Shown here: positions 1 through 6,803 of the stretch, piece by piece | Layout: every line of letters begins with the position of its first letter | How positions within the stretch are numbered: position 1 is the first letter of the stretch | Assembly: GCA_029775965.1 (NCBI GenBank) | Contig: JARVJU010000017.1 | Location: 1-32,110 of the forward strand | Origin: Nitrososphaeria archaeon | Lineage (GTDB): Archaea; Thermoproteota; Nitrososphaeria; Conexivisphaerales; DTJL01 | Direction: 5' to 3' | DNA: 32,110 bases | The notes under the pieces: model-generated | Told to the model about the DNA's origin: nothing | The model's input: the letters and a program-made list of their open reading frames with translations, nothing else | The model's database searches: none | Program-made: the position numbers and the translations under genes

Positions 1-2
1 GG

Positions 3-113
3 AACATAGCAATGAAACGTTCAATGTGGGGTGCTTTACCGTTGCCCCCGAAAGCCCTTGATGAACCTCTAATAATAGAGGTAAAAGGGAAGGGAAGGGA
101 TGAAAGCCTATGA
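3..113 (+). pseudogene. Possible C-terminal tail of a TnpB-like transposase, cut by the window edge
   Basis: An open frame enters from the left edge and stops at 111-113. Its residues begin NIAMKRSMWGALPLPPKAL and end GKGRDESL. An NIA-type segment followed by a basic, proline-rich tail resembles the end of IS1341/IS605-type TnpB proteins, where an N-x-A motif follows the last RuvC aspartate. The zinc finger and catalytic residues would lie outside the window, so I cannot confirm the family or say whether the gene is intact. A short hairpin (CCTCT/AGAGG, about 66-81) sits inside the reading frame. The call rests on resemblance only; an unrelated gene end is possible. Confidence 0.35.
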
Positions 114-140
114 ATCCCACAACGGTGCATGAACTGATAG

Positions 141-150
141 TTTATTATAT
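141..150 (+). promoter_or_regulatory. TATA box of the flavoprotein gene at 174
   Basis: TTTATTATAT lies 24-33 bases before the TTG start at 174. That spacing places transcription initiation at or next to the start codon, so the mRNA should be leaderless. The agreement also supports the TTG start. Confidence 0.6.
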
Positions 151-173
151 ACCAAATACGGAACATTTGAATA

Positions 174-1640
174 TTGTCAGAAGCAGATATAATTTATGAT
201 GTTATAATTGTGGGCAGCGGTACAGCGATGAATCTGGTGAACCCACTTATTCGTCAGAATCCCGCAATAAAGATAGCTGTTATAGACAAAGATGAGCCAG
301 GAGGCATCTGCCTGACGAGAGGCTGCATACCATCAAAGATAATGCTCTATCCAGCTGAGCTTATCAGATCGATAGAAAGAGCAGATGAGCTTGGGTTAGA
401 GCTACAGATCAGAAGTGTAAGTTATAATAAGATCATGAATAGGATGAGATCTTTGATTGACGAAGAAATAAATTCTATAAGCGAGGGGTTAAGTAATGCT
501 GAAAACATAGACTATTATCATTCGATTGCAGAATTCATATCACCTTATACTATGAAGGTTAATGGCAAGGTAATAAAGGGAAGGATGATTTTTTTAACAA
601 CCGGATCAAGGGCAAAGATCCCAAACATAAAAGGACTAGAAAAGACTCATTATTACACCAGCGATTCTATAATAAGAATGGAGATGAAGAATCTTCCCAA
701 GAGTCTTGCAATTATAGGGGGAGGCTATATAGCTGCTGAGTTTGGGCATTTCTTCTCGGCAATGGGAAGCAGTGTTACAATTCTGGGCAAAAATTCTCAG
801 TTTCTACCCGACGAAGAGCCAGAGGTTTCTGCACTGGCAAAAAAAGAACTTGGGAGATATATGACGATTTATACAGGATATCAGGTAGAAGAAGTAGAGC
901 AATTACCTAGTGGAATCAAAAGAATTAAAGCTGTGAGCACGGTCAGTAAAGGTACATTATATGTTGAGGCAGAAGAACTATTGCTTGCAGCCGGAAGGGC
1001 TCCAAACAACGATATTTTGAAACCTGAAAAAGGAGGAATAGAACTTACAAAAGAAGGGTGGATAAAGGTGAATGAGTATTTTGAGACTTCACAGCCTAAT
1101 GTCTGGGCATTTGGGGATGCCGATGGTAGATATCTATTCAAGCACGTTGCCAATTATGAGTCAGAGGTTGTCTTTTACAACGCGGTGCTAAAAAGGAAAG
1201 TTAAGGTTGACTACCATGCCATTCCACATGCTGTCTTTACCTACCCTGAGATAGCTAGTGTTGGGATGAAGGAAAAGGTAGCTTCTGACCACTATGGCTC
1301 TGATAATATTCTGATAGGATTCTACAGGTATGAGGATACTGCAAAGGGGGAAGCGATGAACGTTAAGGACTATTTTGTCAAAGTTATAATCAAAAGAGAT
1401 ACTATGCAAATACTAGGGGCACATATTATAGGGCCGTATGCTTCTATTCTTATCCAAGAAATAATAAACCTGATGTATACGCAGGACAGAAGCATTTTTC
1501 CTATGCAGGATGCTATTCATATTCATCCATCTTTGAGTGAAGTGGTTCAGAGGGCATTTGGTAATCTAATGAGCTCAAGCGAGTACAGACACATGCTACA
1601 GCATTATTTTGAGGAGTCAGGTATTGAGATAGGGCAATAG
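174..1640 (+). CDS. Pyridine nucleotide-disulfide oxidoreductase, dihydrolipoyl dehydrogenase-like
   Basis: This is a 488-residue class I flavoprotein disulfide reductase, expected to pass electrons between NAD(P)H, FAD and a redox-active cysteine pair. FAD-binding GSG is at residues 14-16. The cysteine pair is CLTRGC (C46 and C51), followed by IPSK. A second dinucleotide fold starts at about 182 (GGGYIAAE), a GD box (AFGDADG) follows, and the C-terminal interface carries HIHPSLSE, with H451 and E456 as the usual catalytic base pair. The length is normal for the family. The TTG start is forced: an in-frame TGA lies two codons upstream, and the FAD motif begins 13 residues in. No E1/E2 or lipoylation genes are adjacent, so the partner is unknown. 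Mycothione or mercuric reductase-type substrates cannot be excluded; the fold and chemistry are secure. Confidence 0.93.
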   Translation: MSEADIIYDVIIVGSGTAMNLVNPLIRQNPAIKIAVIDKDEPGGICLTRGCIPSKIMLYPAELIRSIERADELGLELQIRSVSYNKIMNRMRSLIDEEINSISEGLSNAENIDYYHSIAEFISPYTMKVNGKVIKGRMIFLTTGSRAKIPNIKGLEKTHYYTSDSIIRMEMKNLPKSLAIIGGGYIAAEFGHFFSAMGSSVTILGKNSQFLPDEEPEVSALAKKELGRYMTIYTGYQVEEVEQLPSGIKRIKAVSTVSKGTLYVEAEELLLAAGRAPNNDILKPEKGGIELTKEGWIKVNEYFETSQPNVWAFGDADGRYLFKHVANYESEVVFYNAVLKRKVKVDYHAIPHAVFTYPEIASVGMKEKVASDHYGSDNILIGFYRYEDTAKGEAMNVKDYFVKVIIKRDTMQILGAHIIGPYASILIQEIINLMYTQDRSIFPMQDAIHIHPSLSEVVQRAFGNLMSSSEYRHMLQHYFEESGIEIGQ

Positions 1641-2323
1641 TGAATTTGCAGGAATTCTTCTTCGGATTTTTTGAGTAAATCATTCGCTTTCTATTATTGT
1701 CGTTTGGCTGTATCTAAACATGAGCTAAAATTGAGCTAGCTATTTAACTTGGTGAGTGTTGACGAAGGACGGAGCCTGCCCAAAACTTGCGAGGTTTTCC
1801 AGCTTCCTGTTTCTACATACTCAAGACTTGGCATCAAGAAATATTTGACTTATATTATAGAACAGCCTGTCTACTTCGCATCTCCTTTTGACAAGACTTT
1901 CGGTTGTCTTGAAGTGTTCTATCTGATAAGCACAAACAACTCATCAATTTATACATGCTATGAGCACTCAACCCCTTTTTTGCCTGTATGTAAATACTAG
2001 CTGAGAGGATGGGTACGCGTATAGTCTTCATGGTACTTTGCTGGGCGTACATCAATCAAATGCTGATTCAGCTAGAAGATCTTTGCTCAACGGATAGCTA
2101 TCTTTAGTCTAGACCTATCTTTCGTAGGTCTGTCTTGCAAGTTTTTCAATTCATGCATCATCATAGTTACAAAGCGGTAAGGTACCCGAAGGTCATCAAA
2201 GATATTAAAAATGTTCTGCAAATAATGCAATTATACGCAGCCTATACAGACTTAACATGTGATTTGCACCAGTCATTTAACTAAAGGTTAAATTAATATA
2301 ATGGAGCATAACTACCTTGAGCA
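1641..2323. other. Gene-free region with two small inverted repeats
   Basis: I see no convincing gene in this 683-base stretch; the short open frames show no recognisable motif. It contains a 7-bp perfect hairpin (AGACCTA/TAGGTCT, 2111-2131). It also has a nested pair of inverted repeats at 1997-2075: an 8-bp outer arm CTAGCTGA/TCAGCTAG around an inner GTACGC/GCGTAC. In AT-rich DNA of this length an 8-bp arm is close to chance expectation, so these are recorded without a functional call. Confidence 0.4.
2291..2300 (+). promoter_or_regulatory. TATA box of the G1 peptidase gene
   Basis: AATTAATATA ends 24 bases before the ATG at 2324, which fits a leaderless transcript. An ATG at 2301 is out of frame and lies too close to the box to be used. 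Confidence 0.6.
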
Positions 2324-3100
2324 ATGCGTAGAGTTCATTTGCTATATACAGTTGTTCTTTTTGTTCTGATCCTTGTTCCAATCTTCAGTATGCCTTTCAC
2401 CGTACCAACTTTGCTGAATCCTATGATACGTGCTTCGACATCGCAGAGTCTTAACTGGGCCGGTTACGCAGTAGCTGTTGAACAAGGAAGTGTAAATTCA
2501 GTTAATGGATCATTTGTGGTACCCCAGCTTACGTGCAGTAACAAGCAATCCTATGTTGCCCTTTGGGTAGGAATAGATGGGTATAATGATAGCACAGTTG
2601 AGCAGACTGGTGTGCTAGGACAGTGCAGTCATGGTATGGCTGTTTATTCGGCATGGTATGAATTCTATCCCTCTTCTCCTGTGTATGCTCCAAGTAGTGA
2701 TGTTGTCAAGCCAGGAGATTTTATTTATGCGAATGTATCTTATGATGCCTCATCACAAAAATTTGTGACTACGCTCTATGACAAAAGCGAAGGCTGGACA
2801 TATACATCCCATGCTACATCTGTCAATGGTGCTTTAAGAAGTTCTGCTGAGTGGATACTTGAAAGACCCGCCATAGGAGGAAGCCTGACAACCTTAGCGA
2901 ATTTTGGCACAGCATATTATGGTGAAGGCTATACCTTTATACAAGGGACCAATTACGCATCAATAGCTGGCAGCACCGAACCTATAGCCTTCTTTCCTTA
3001 TACTCAAATTACGATGGTGACAAGAGGTCATAGCTCGGTATTAGCCTCGCCCTCAAGCCTTACTTCCTCTGGAACAAGCTTCTACGTAACATACGGATAG
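2324..3100 (+). CDS. Secreted peptidase of family G1 (eqolisin, glutamic endopeptidase)
   Basis: This 258-residue protein begins with a basic n-region (MRRVH) and a hydrophobic segment at about 8-32, i.e. a signal peptide or N-terminal anchor. The mature part opens with SLNWAGYA, the typical start of the G1 fold. Known catalytic residues of G1 enzymes are a Gln and a Glu. The matching positions here are Q94 in VEQTG, after WVGIDGYN, and E176 in SAEWILERP. G1 enzymes are beta-sandwich endopeptidases that work at strongly acid pH, so an exported copy implies an acidic habitat. Its length equals the catalytic domain, with no added domains and no obvious long propeptide. It stands alone with its own TATA box. 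Confidence 0.9.
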   Translation: MRRVHLLYTVVLFVLILVPIFSMPFTVPTLLNPMIRASTSQSLNWAGYAVAVEQGSVNSVNGSFVVPQLTCSNKQSYVALWVGIDGYNDSTVEQTGVLGQCSHGMAVYSAWYEFYPSSPVYAPSSDVVKPGDFIYANVSYDASSQKFVTTLYDKSEGWTYTSHATSVNGALRSSAEWILERPAIGGSLTTLANFGTAYYGEGYTFIQGTNYASIAGSTEPIAFFPYTQITMVTRGHSSVLASPSSLTSSGTSFYVTYG

Positions 3101-3754
3101 CATAAATGCATTCTGTGTTGTATTTGAAGTGAATCAACTTATTTTATCCATATACAATGGCTTAACGGTATTTACTGTATACTGAGATATGATACATCAT
3201 TTCGAACTGGCAAAATTTCTATCAGTATGCAATTTTATACAAAATTCAACAAGGAACTGCTATAGAGCTAATGCTTCAGGGATGAGAAGTTGCTGTTGAC
3301 TATTCATACAGTCTGGTAGCTGTACCTCTGATTAAGAATCAGAAAAACGTGCTGTTTTCCTCCGAATAGAAGCGATGCAACATAAGAGAAGTGCTCTTAC
3401 AATCTCATGAATGAAGCTGCAGTATATACCGGCCAAGTATTGGCAACCAGATTGCATTATGACTCATCCAATCCTCTTCAGGCTAATGTATCAAAACGAA
3501 AAGAAATGGTTAGGATTCAACATGCAAGTCATATGAGAAATAACTCCCTCTGTTTCCGAGTCCAGAGGCGAAAAAGGTAATGAGATAGCAGTCAAGTTCA
3601 ACATTCCAAGAAACAAGACACCCAAGACCAAAAGATTCTTCTTTGTTTAACTCAGCTTATCCCCTAAAAACAGAATTGCATTTCTAATACTAAAGAACAG
3701 GAGTCTTAGCAAGCTTAGTAGAGTGCTAAAAAGACATAATTGTAAAAATTATAG
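3101..3754. other. Gene-free region, probably including older decay of the transposase relic
   Basis: No intact gene is visible. From about 3480 the + strand translates in broken frames rich in Lys and Arg (for example AVKFNIPRNKTPKTKR). This could be the decayed 5' part of the TnpB relic that follows. Stops interrupt every frame and I cannot assign the segment firmly. Confidence 0.3.
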
Positions 3755-4127
3755 TCCGACCCCATCCCGTGGAATACTTGCCTATCTCTGGAAGTAGATG
3801 AATCACCAGTTCTTAGGAAGAATCTTCTAACCGCAGATATCAATACAAAGAGCTTTATCATCATCACTTCAGAAAGTAAGATACTGAAGCAATCATATCT
3901 TCGCCAAAAAGTCCGGATAAAGAAGAGACATTTTGAAGAAGGCCGTATTCCTACAAGATTTTAACAGATTAAAGGCATCGATAAAAATAAGGCATAAGCA
4001 GAAGAACTTTGTCAAAACAAAAATAGAGCAGATGTTTGGTAATATCACTAATCTGGCAGAAGTATACAATACAGACATATCAATAGAGAAGTTGCAAAAA
4101 TTCAATCAAAAGGGTAGAGCATTATAA
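3755..4127 (+). pseudogene. Decayed TnpB-like transposase (RuvC core region)
   Basis: Two overlapping + frames (3755-3964 and 3933-4127) look like one gene split by a frameshift near 3933-3960. The first contains LLTADINTKSFII, resembling the RuvC-I strand of TnpB in which the Asp of a D-x-N motif is catalytic, followed by a basic KVRIKKRH stretch. The second contains NITNLAEVYNTDISIEKL, which parallels KISKKIVDIAERMNSGIKLEKL in the intact TnpB of this window (E218 region). No zinc finger or third catalytic Asp is seen before the stop at 4127. This is a dead relic of a different TnpB lineage; the identification rests on motif order, not an alignment search. Confidence 0.45.
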
Positions 4128-4290
4128 CAAGCAGACAATGACAATTCCTTTTGCTCTCTTCAACGATGCTCAAAGCAATGTGCTTTGATAACAGCACAAC
4201 ACTGAGCAAGGAGTCCTACAATATATCCAATTTGATGTTCACGCTGCGATGCAGTTTGGAAGGGGCAGGCTAATGACTATAGTCTGTAGT

Positions 4291-4674
4291 TCACTTTCTC
4301 CTAGGAGATGAACTCAAGCCGAGATAGAAAAGATGCGTTGTGCAACTGCAATCGGATGAACCAAATCCCTTTGCAATTATATCAGCATCGTAGCTAATTT
4401 GTATTTTTCCATTCAGTTCGCACTCAGATAATTTGCCATTATACCTCTTTACGTGTATCACGTTTCCATACTGGGTAAGATAGTCGATGTGCCAGTGAGG
4501 CTTCTTATGCTTATTTAGATGCCTTGCTATCCTCGATTCTCTATTTCTTTTTGCACTCCCTGTATAGATATAATAACCCTCGGGAAACGTAAAACTTCCT
4601 AGCTTGCCTACGGAGATATCTATTGTTTTTTGAAGCATTATTGTTAGTTGATAAAGGCCAGAATTTATTTTCAT
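4291..4674 (-). CDS. GIY-YIG-like DUF123 family protein
   Basis: This 127-residue protein matches the archaeal DUF123 family, a compact relative of GIY-YIG nucleases. The GIY-like segment is SGLYQL (residues 5-10) and the YIG-like segment is GYYIYTGSA (33-41). These are followed by a basic stretch ESRIARHLNKHKKPHWHIDYL and a C-terminal GFGSSDCSCTTHLFYL with paired cysteines. The family is often annotated as a predicted nuclease, but its substrate is not established. The last few residues (SSSPRRK) look unconstrained. The gene stands alone between gene-poor segments, with no strong TATA box in the expected place, so regulation is unclear. Confidence 0.88.
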   Translation of the reverse strand: MKINSGLYQLTIMLQKTIDISVGKLGSFTFPEGYYIYTGSAKRNRESRIARHLNKHKKPHWHIDYLTQYGNVIHVKRYNGKLSECELNGKIQISYDADIIAKGFGSSDCSCTTHLFYLGLSSSPRRK

Positions 4675-5177
4675 TACTCATGATTGCTATATGGGCAGTC
4701 TAAAGTGTTTCTGTAGTCTTCAAATTATGGAAATGTACCTTTATCATTGACTATATTGTCTGCATGAACCTTATTTACTCGCCTTGTGCTGTTTATCTTT
4801 AAACCTTTTTATGAGCTAGATGTACTCTGGATTGCCTTTCCATTATATCCTGCAGTGTTACGAGCATGGAATATAGGATTCTCTGCCCTTTGTCATAAAA
4901 AGAGCTCAAGGCACTGCTGACAAACTCTGCATATGCCTTTGGTACACCCTGAAACCCAGACACAGGAAATGGAGGTAGATGCTCTGTAAGATAGCCTCAG
5001 GGGTCCTCCTTTTACGGAGTTGCAACATGAGGACGGATAACGGACTTTTTGCTCGATCTCTTGCATGAGGAAAAAGCTAGACAATCAGCTCAAAAGCTCC
5101 TTGAGCCATCTTTACACAGCCGTTTAGTACAAAGTAAATGTTATAAAAGCATGTTTCTTAGGCAAAACTGAAGATTA
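4675..5177. other. Gene-free region
   Basis: I see no supported gene here. A short + frame at about 5028-5068 reads MRTDNGLFARSLA, which recalls the TDNG of rve-type integrases, but there is no supporting sequence on either side. A 6-bp hairpin GCTCAA/TTGAGC occurs at about 5089-5107. A TATA-like TTATAAAAGC at 5138-5147 probably serves the gene starting at 5178. Confidence 0.35.
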
Positions 5178-5510
5178 ATGCGGTTTATGAACAGGCTCTC
5201 CTTGGCGATAGTTTTGTTAGGTGTAGCTTTGTACGTTTTATTGCCTACTCCTGATGAAATTTTAGTTCATCTTGCATTCGGGATATTTTTGTTTCAAGTA
5301 CTTAATGTGCCCTTGATTCCCAACGGAATGCTTCTATCACTTATTGTATACCGCAGCATAGGTGTTGTATGCTTATTAGGCGCTTTGCTTATAGGCAAAA
5401 AACCAATATCTCAAAAACTGAAAGAAACTTTTAAAAGGACAAAAACAAAGAAACGAGGAATTCAAACTTTATTTTCAAGTGATAGAACAATAAAAAGACA
5501 AACGCAATAA
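5178..5510 (+). CDS. Small membrane protein with a basic tail, unknown function
   Basis: I do not recognise this 110-residue protein. A first hydrophobic helix spans about residues 7-23, a second covers about 29-46 (VHLAFGIFLFQVLNVPL), and a third about 51-72. From residue 73 the chain turns strongly basic (KKPISQKLKETFKRTKTKKR), a likely cytoplasmic tail. The start at 5178 lies about 31-40 bases after the TATA-like TTATAAAAGC. A second ATG four codons in (5187) is equally possible. The clean hydrophobic/basic pattern and the promoter argue for a real gene. It is followed by a candidate RNA gene rather than a protein gene. Confidence 0.55.
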   Translation: MRFMNRLSLAIVLLGVALYVLLPTPDEILVHLAFGIFLFQVLNVPLIPNGMLLSLIVYRSIGVVCLLGALLIGKKPISQKLKETFKRTKTKKRGIQTLFSSDRTIKRQTQ

Positions 5511-5530
5511 TTTGGTACCATCTAGAAAAT

Positions 5531-5541
5531 CCATAAAAAGG
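5531..5541 (+). promoter_or_regulatory. TATA-like box before the candidate RNA at 5555
   Basis: CCATAAAAAGG centres about 19-24 bases before the first base of the long stem at 5555, close to the archaeal TATA-to-start distance. No protein gene follows in the + direction before 6250, so this box appears to serve a non-coding transcript. Confidence 0.4.
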
Positions 5542-5554
5542 AAGATTTGGTCAA

Positions 5555-5639
5555 CTTAGCGGGAGTTGGATTCGAGCCTTATGAATGATGCAGAGACATA
5601 TTATCATAAGGCTTTTTAGGATGGAATTCTCCCGCTAAG
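5555..5639 (+). ncRNA. Candidate structured RNA of about 85 nt with two nested perfect stems
   Basis: An 11-bp perfect inverted repeat, CTTAGCGGGAG (5555-5565) with CTCCCGCTAAG (5629-5639), encloses a second 9-bp perfect repeat, GCCTTATGA (5576-5584) with TCATAAGGC (5604-5612). The result is outer stem, internal loop of 10 and 16 nt, inner stem, and a 19-nt apical loop containing TGATG. A TATA-like box sits just upstream. Two nested stems of this length are unlikely by chance in a 330-base gap. The GCGGGAG/CTCCCGC part has the length and position of a tRNA acceptor stem, but no T-arm or anticodon arm fits, so it is not a normal tRNA. An archaeal guide RNA or a tRNA-derived element is possible. 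The strand is inferred from the TATA box. Confidence 0.45.
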
Positions 5640-5838
5640 AGAGTACTCATAGGATTGTAAATCGTATACAGAAATCTTCTATGTTTAGTCATCATCAACA
5701 ATTTAAAGCGGATATGCCTTTAGAAATACTTGGTGGTTAGAGCTTGCCAAGTACATAGCTCCTGAAGAAACGTCTTTTTGCCTGACCAATAATAGCATGT
5801 CTTAGCTGTTATGGTTCCAGTCTTATTCTGATTCCTTA

Positions 5839-6180
5839 TCATCGGGAGATTTTAGCTTTGGGTAACAGCCATTTTTCTCCCCACACCCTTAGCTCCCTCA
5901 GAACACTGCTTAGCTCTTTTCCTTTCTCTGTCAGGGAATACATTATAACAATCTGATGGTCAGTAGTGACAGACCTCTGAATCAGCCCCTCTCTCTCCAT
6001 CTCTCTGAGTGTCTCGGAAAGTACTTTGCCGGATATAGATGGGATTGAATTTCTTAATTCGTTGAATCTAAGAGAACCCTTCATGAGCCTGTCAATAAGA
6101 ACCAGATGCCATCGCCTTCCCAGAATGGCGGAAGCAGCTGTTATAGGACACCAATGTTCATCAATCGGTTCTTGGTTCAA
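5839..6180 (-). CDS. HxlR-family winged-helix transcriptional regulator
   Basis: This 113-residue protein matches the HxlR family: CPITAASAILGRRWHLVLI near the N-terminus (C11), then the helix-turn-helix LRFNELRNSIPSISGKVLSETL, the wing with LIQRSV, and the typical C-terminal YSLTEKGKELSSVLRELRVWGEKWL. Members bind DNA as dimers and often answer to redox or electrophile stress through the conserved Cys. The TTG start is forced by an upstream in-frame TAA and fits a leaderless transcript from a TATA box 22-31 bases away. It diverges from the doxX-like gene, and the shared intergenic DNA holds a perfect palindrome, so autoregulation and control of doxX are likely. Confidence 0.92.
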   Translation of the reverse strand: MNQEPIDEHWCPITAASAILGRRWHLVLIDRLMKGSLRFNELRNSIPSISGKVLSETLREMEREGLIQRSVTTDHQIVIMYSLTEKGKELSSVLRELRVWGEKWLLPKAKISR

Positions 6181-6200
6181 TGCATCATAAGATTATTGGG

Positions 6201-6246
6201 ATAAGTATAAATAGTTACCTTTAGAAACTCGGTTACCCAAGGTAAC
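6201..6246. promoter_or_regulatory. Overlapping divergent promoters with a GTTACC/GGTAAC operator
   Basis: The AT-rich ATAAGTATAAATAG (6201-6214) can act as a TATA box in both directions: 22-31 bases from the HxlR TTG start, and upstream of the doxX-like gene. Immediately beside it is a perfect palindrome GTTACC-CAA-GGTAAC (6232-6246), with a further GTTACC half-site at 6214-6219, 18 bases from the next one. The palindrome covers the expected doxX transcription start, so a bound dimer would block it. Operator identity is inferred from position and symmetry. Confidence 0.6.
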
Positions 6247-6254
6247 TAGATGGA

Positions 6255-6261
6255 GGAGGTG
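6255..6261 (+). promoter_or_regulatory. Shine-Dalgarno GGAGGTG that sets the doxX-like start
   Basis: GGAGGTG lies nine bases before the ATG at 6271. It falls inside the longer frame that opens at 6250, which suggests 6271 as the true start. Confidence 0.55.
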
Positions 6262-6270
6262 AACAGATTA

Positions 6271-6711
6271 ATGACATCTTTGCTGACTGCTCTGCTATTC
6301 CCATATTTACCGTATATTGCACTAATAGCAAGAGTTTGGTACGGCATCAACACAATGATACATGGCTACCCTAAGTTTACTCAGAGAAAACAAGTCATCC
6401 AGATGATGGCTGGCTGGTGGGGAATGCAAAACAGTATAGGTGCTGTATCCTCGATGGTTAGTATTGCAGCGCTTCTGGAATTCGTTGGTGGTATATTCAT
6501 GATAATAGGCTTTCTAGTCCCCATAGTCTCTTTACTCTACGCAATATTCTTCCTGTCTATCATAATAATGAAAAAGAGGAGGGTAAAGTCAAAGTACATC
6601 GACCCCTCTGGCAATAGCTACGAAGCTGATGCTCTATATCTGTTGCTTGCAATAGTGCTGATCTTCTTGGGCGCAGGACAGTTCTCGGTAGATTCACTGA
6701 TAGGATTCTAG
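6271..6711 (+). CDS. DoxX-family membrane protein
   Basis: This is a four-helix DoxX/SURF4-type protein of 146 residues (153 if the upstream ATG at 6250 is used). The first helix includes IALIARVWYGINTMIHGYPKF, the characteristic DoxX opening with the G-x-K/F segment. The next helices are AVSSMVSIAALLEFVGGIFMIIGF and VPIVSLLYAIFFLSIIIM. After a basic, polar loop with DPSGNSYEADAL a last helix reads LYLLLAIVLIFLGAG. Relatives include a quinol oxidase subunit and redox-linked membrane proteins, but a specific role cannot be read from sequence. The start is chosen because GGAGGTG stands at the right distance. It is paired with and probably repressed by the divergent HxlR protein, consistent with a stress-inducible membrane function. 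Confidence 0.88.
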   Translation: MTSLLTALLFPYLPYIALIARVWYGINTMIHGYPKFTQRKQVIQMMAGWWGMQNSIGAVSSMVSIAALLEFVGGIFMIIGFLVPIVSLLYAIFFLSIIIMKKRRVKSKYIDPSGNSYEADALYLLLAIVLIFLGAGQFSVDSLIGF

Positions 6712-6764
6712 AAAAATACCCTTCTTTATTTCCCTGTTTTTCAGCGTAAAAATACAGAAATGTA

Positions 6765-6775
6765 ATTATTTTTAT
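6765..6775 (+). promoter_or_regulatory. TATA-like box of the S9 peptidase gene
   Basis: ATTATTTTTAT lies 29-39 bases before the TTG at 6804, giving a leaderless or nearly leaderless transcript. The preceding T-rich stretch (6720-6741) may terminate the doxX-like transcript. Confidence 0.45.
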
Positions 6776-6803
6776 CTCCAATCAAGCAAAGGCTTGGTGT
6801 CCT

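Noticed and set aside
1749-2000. 83-residue + frame after the flavoprotein gene
   Set aside because: No family resemblance and no good promoter; composition looks non-coding.
1997-2075. 79-base nested inverted repeats considered as a tRNA-sized RNA
   Set aside because: The outer arm is only 8 bp and the inner 6 bp; no T-loop or anticodon arm fits and no TATA box is at the right distance.
5028-5068. MRTDNGLFARSLA in the + strand, resembling the TDNG motif of rve/DDE integrases
   Set aside because: The match is short, stops interrupt both sides, and no second catalytic Asp or Glu region was found.
5555-5639. Reading the 85-nt structure as a tRNA
   Set aside because: It has an acceptor-like 7-bp stem, but the GGTTCGA-type T-arm before the 3' strand and a normal anticodon stem are missing.
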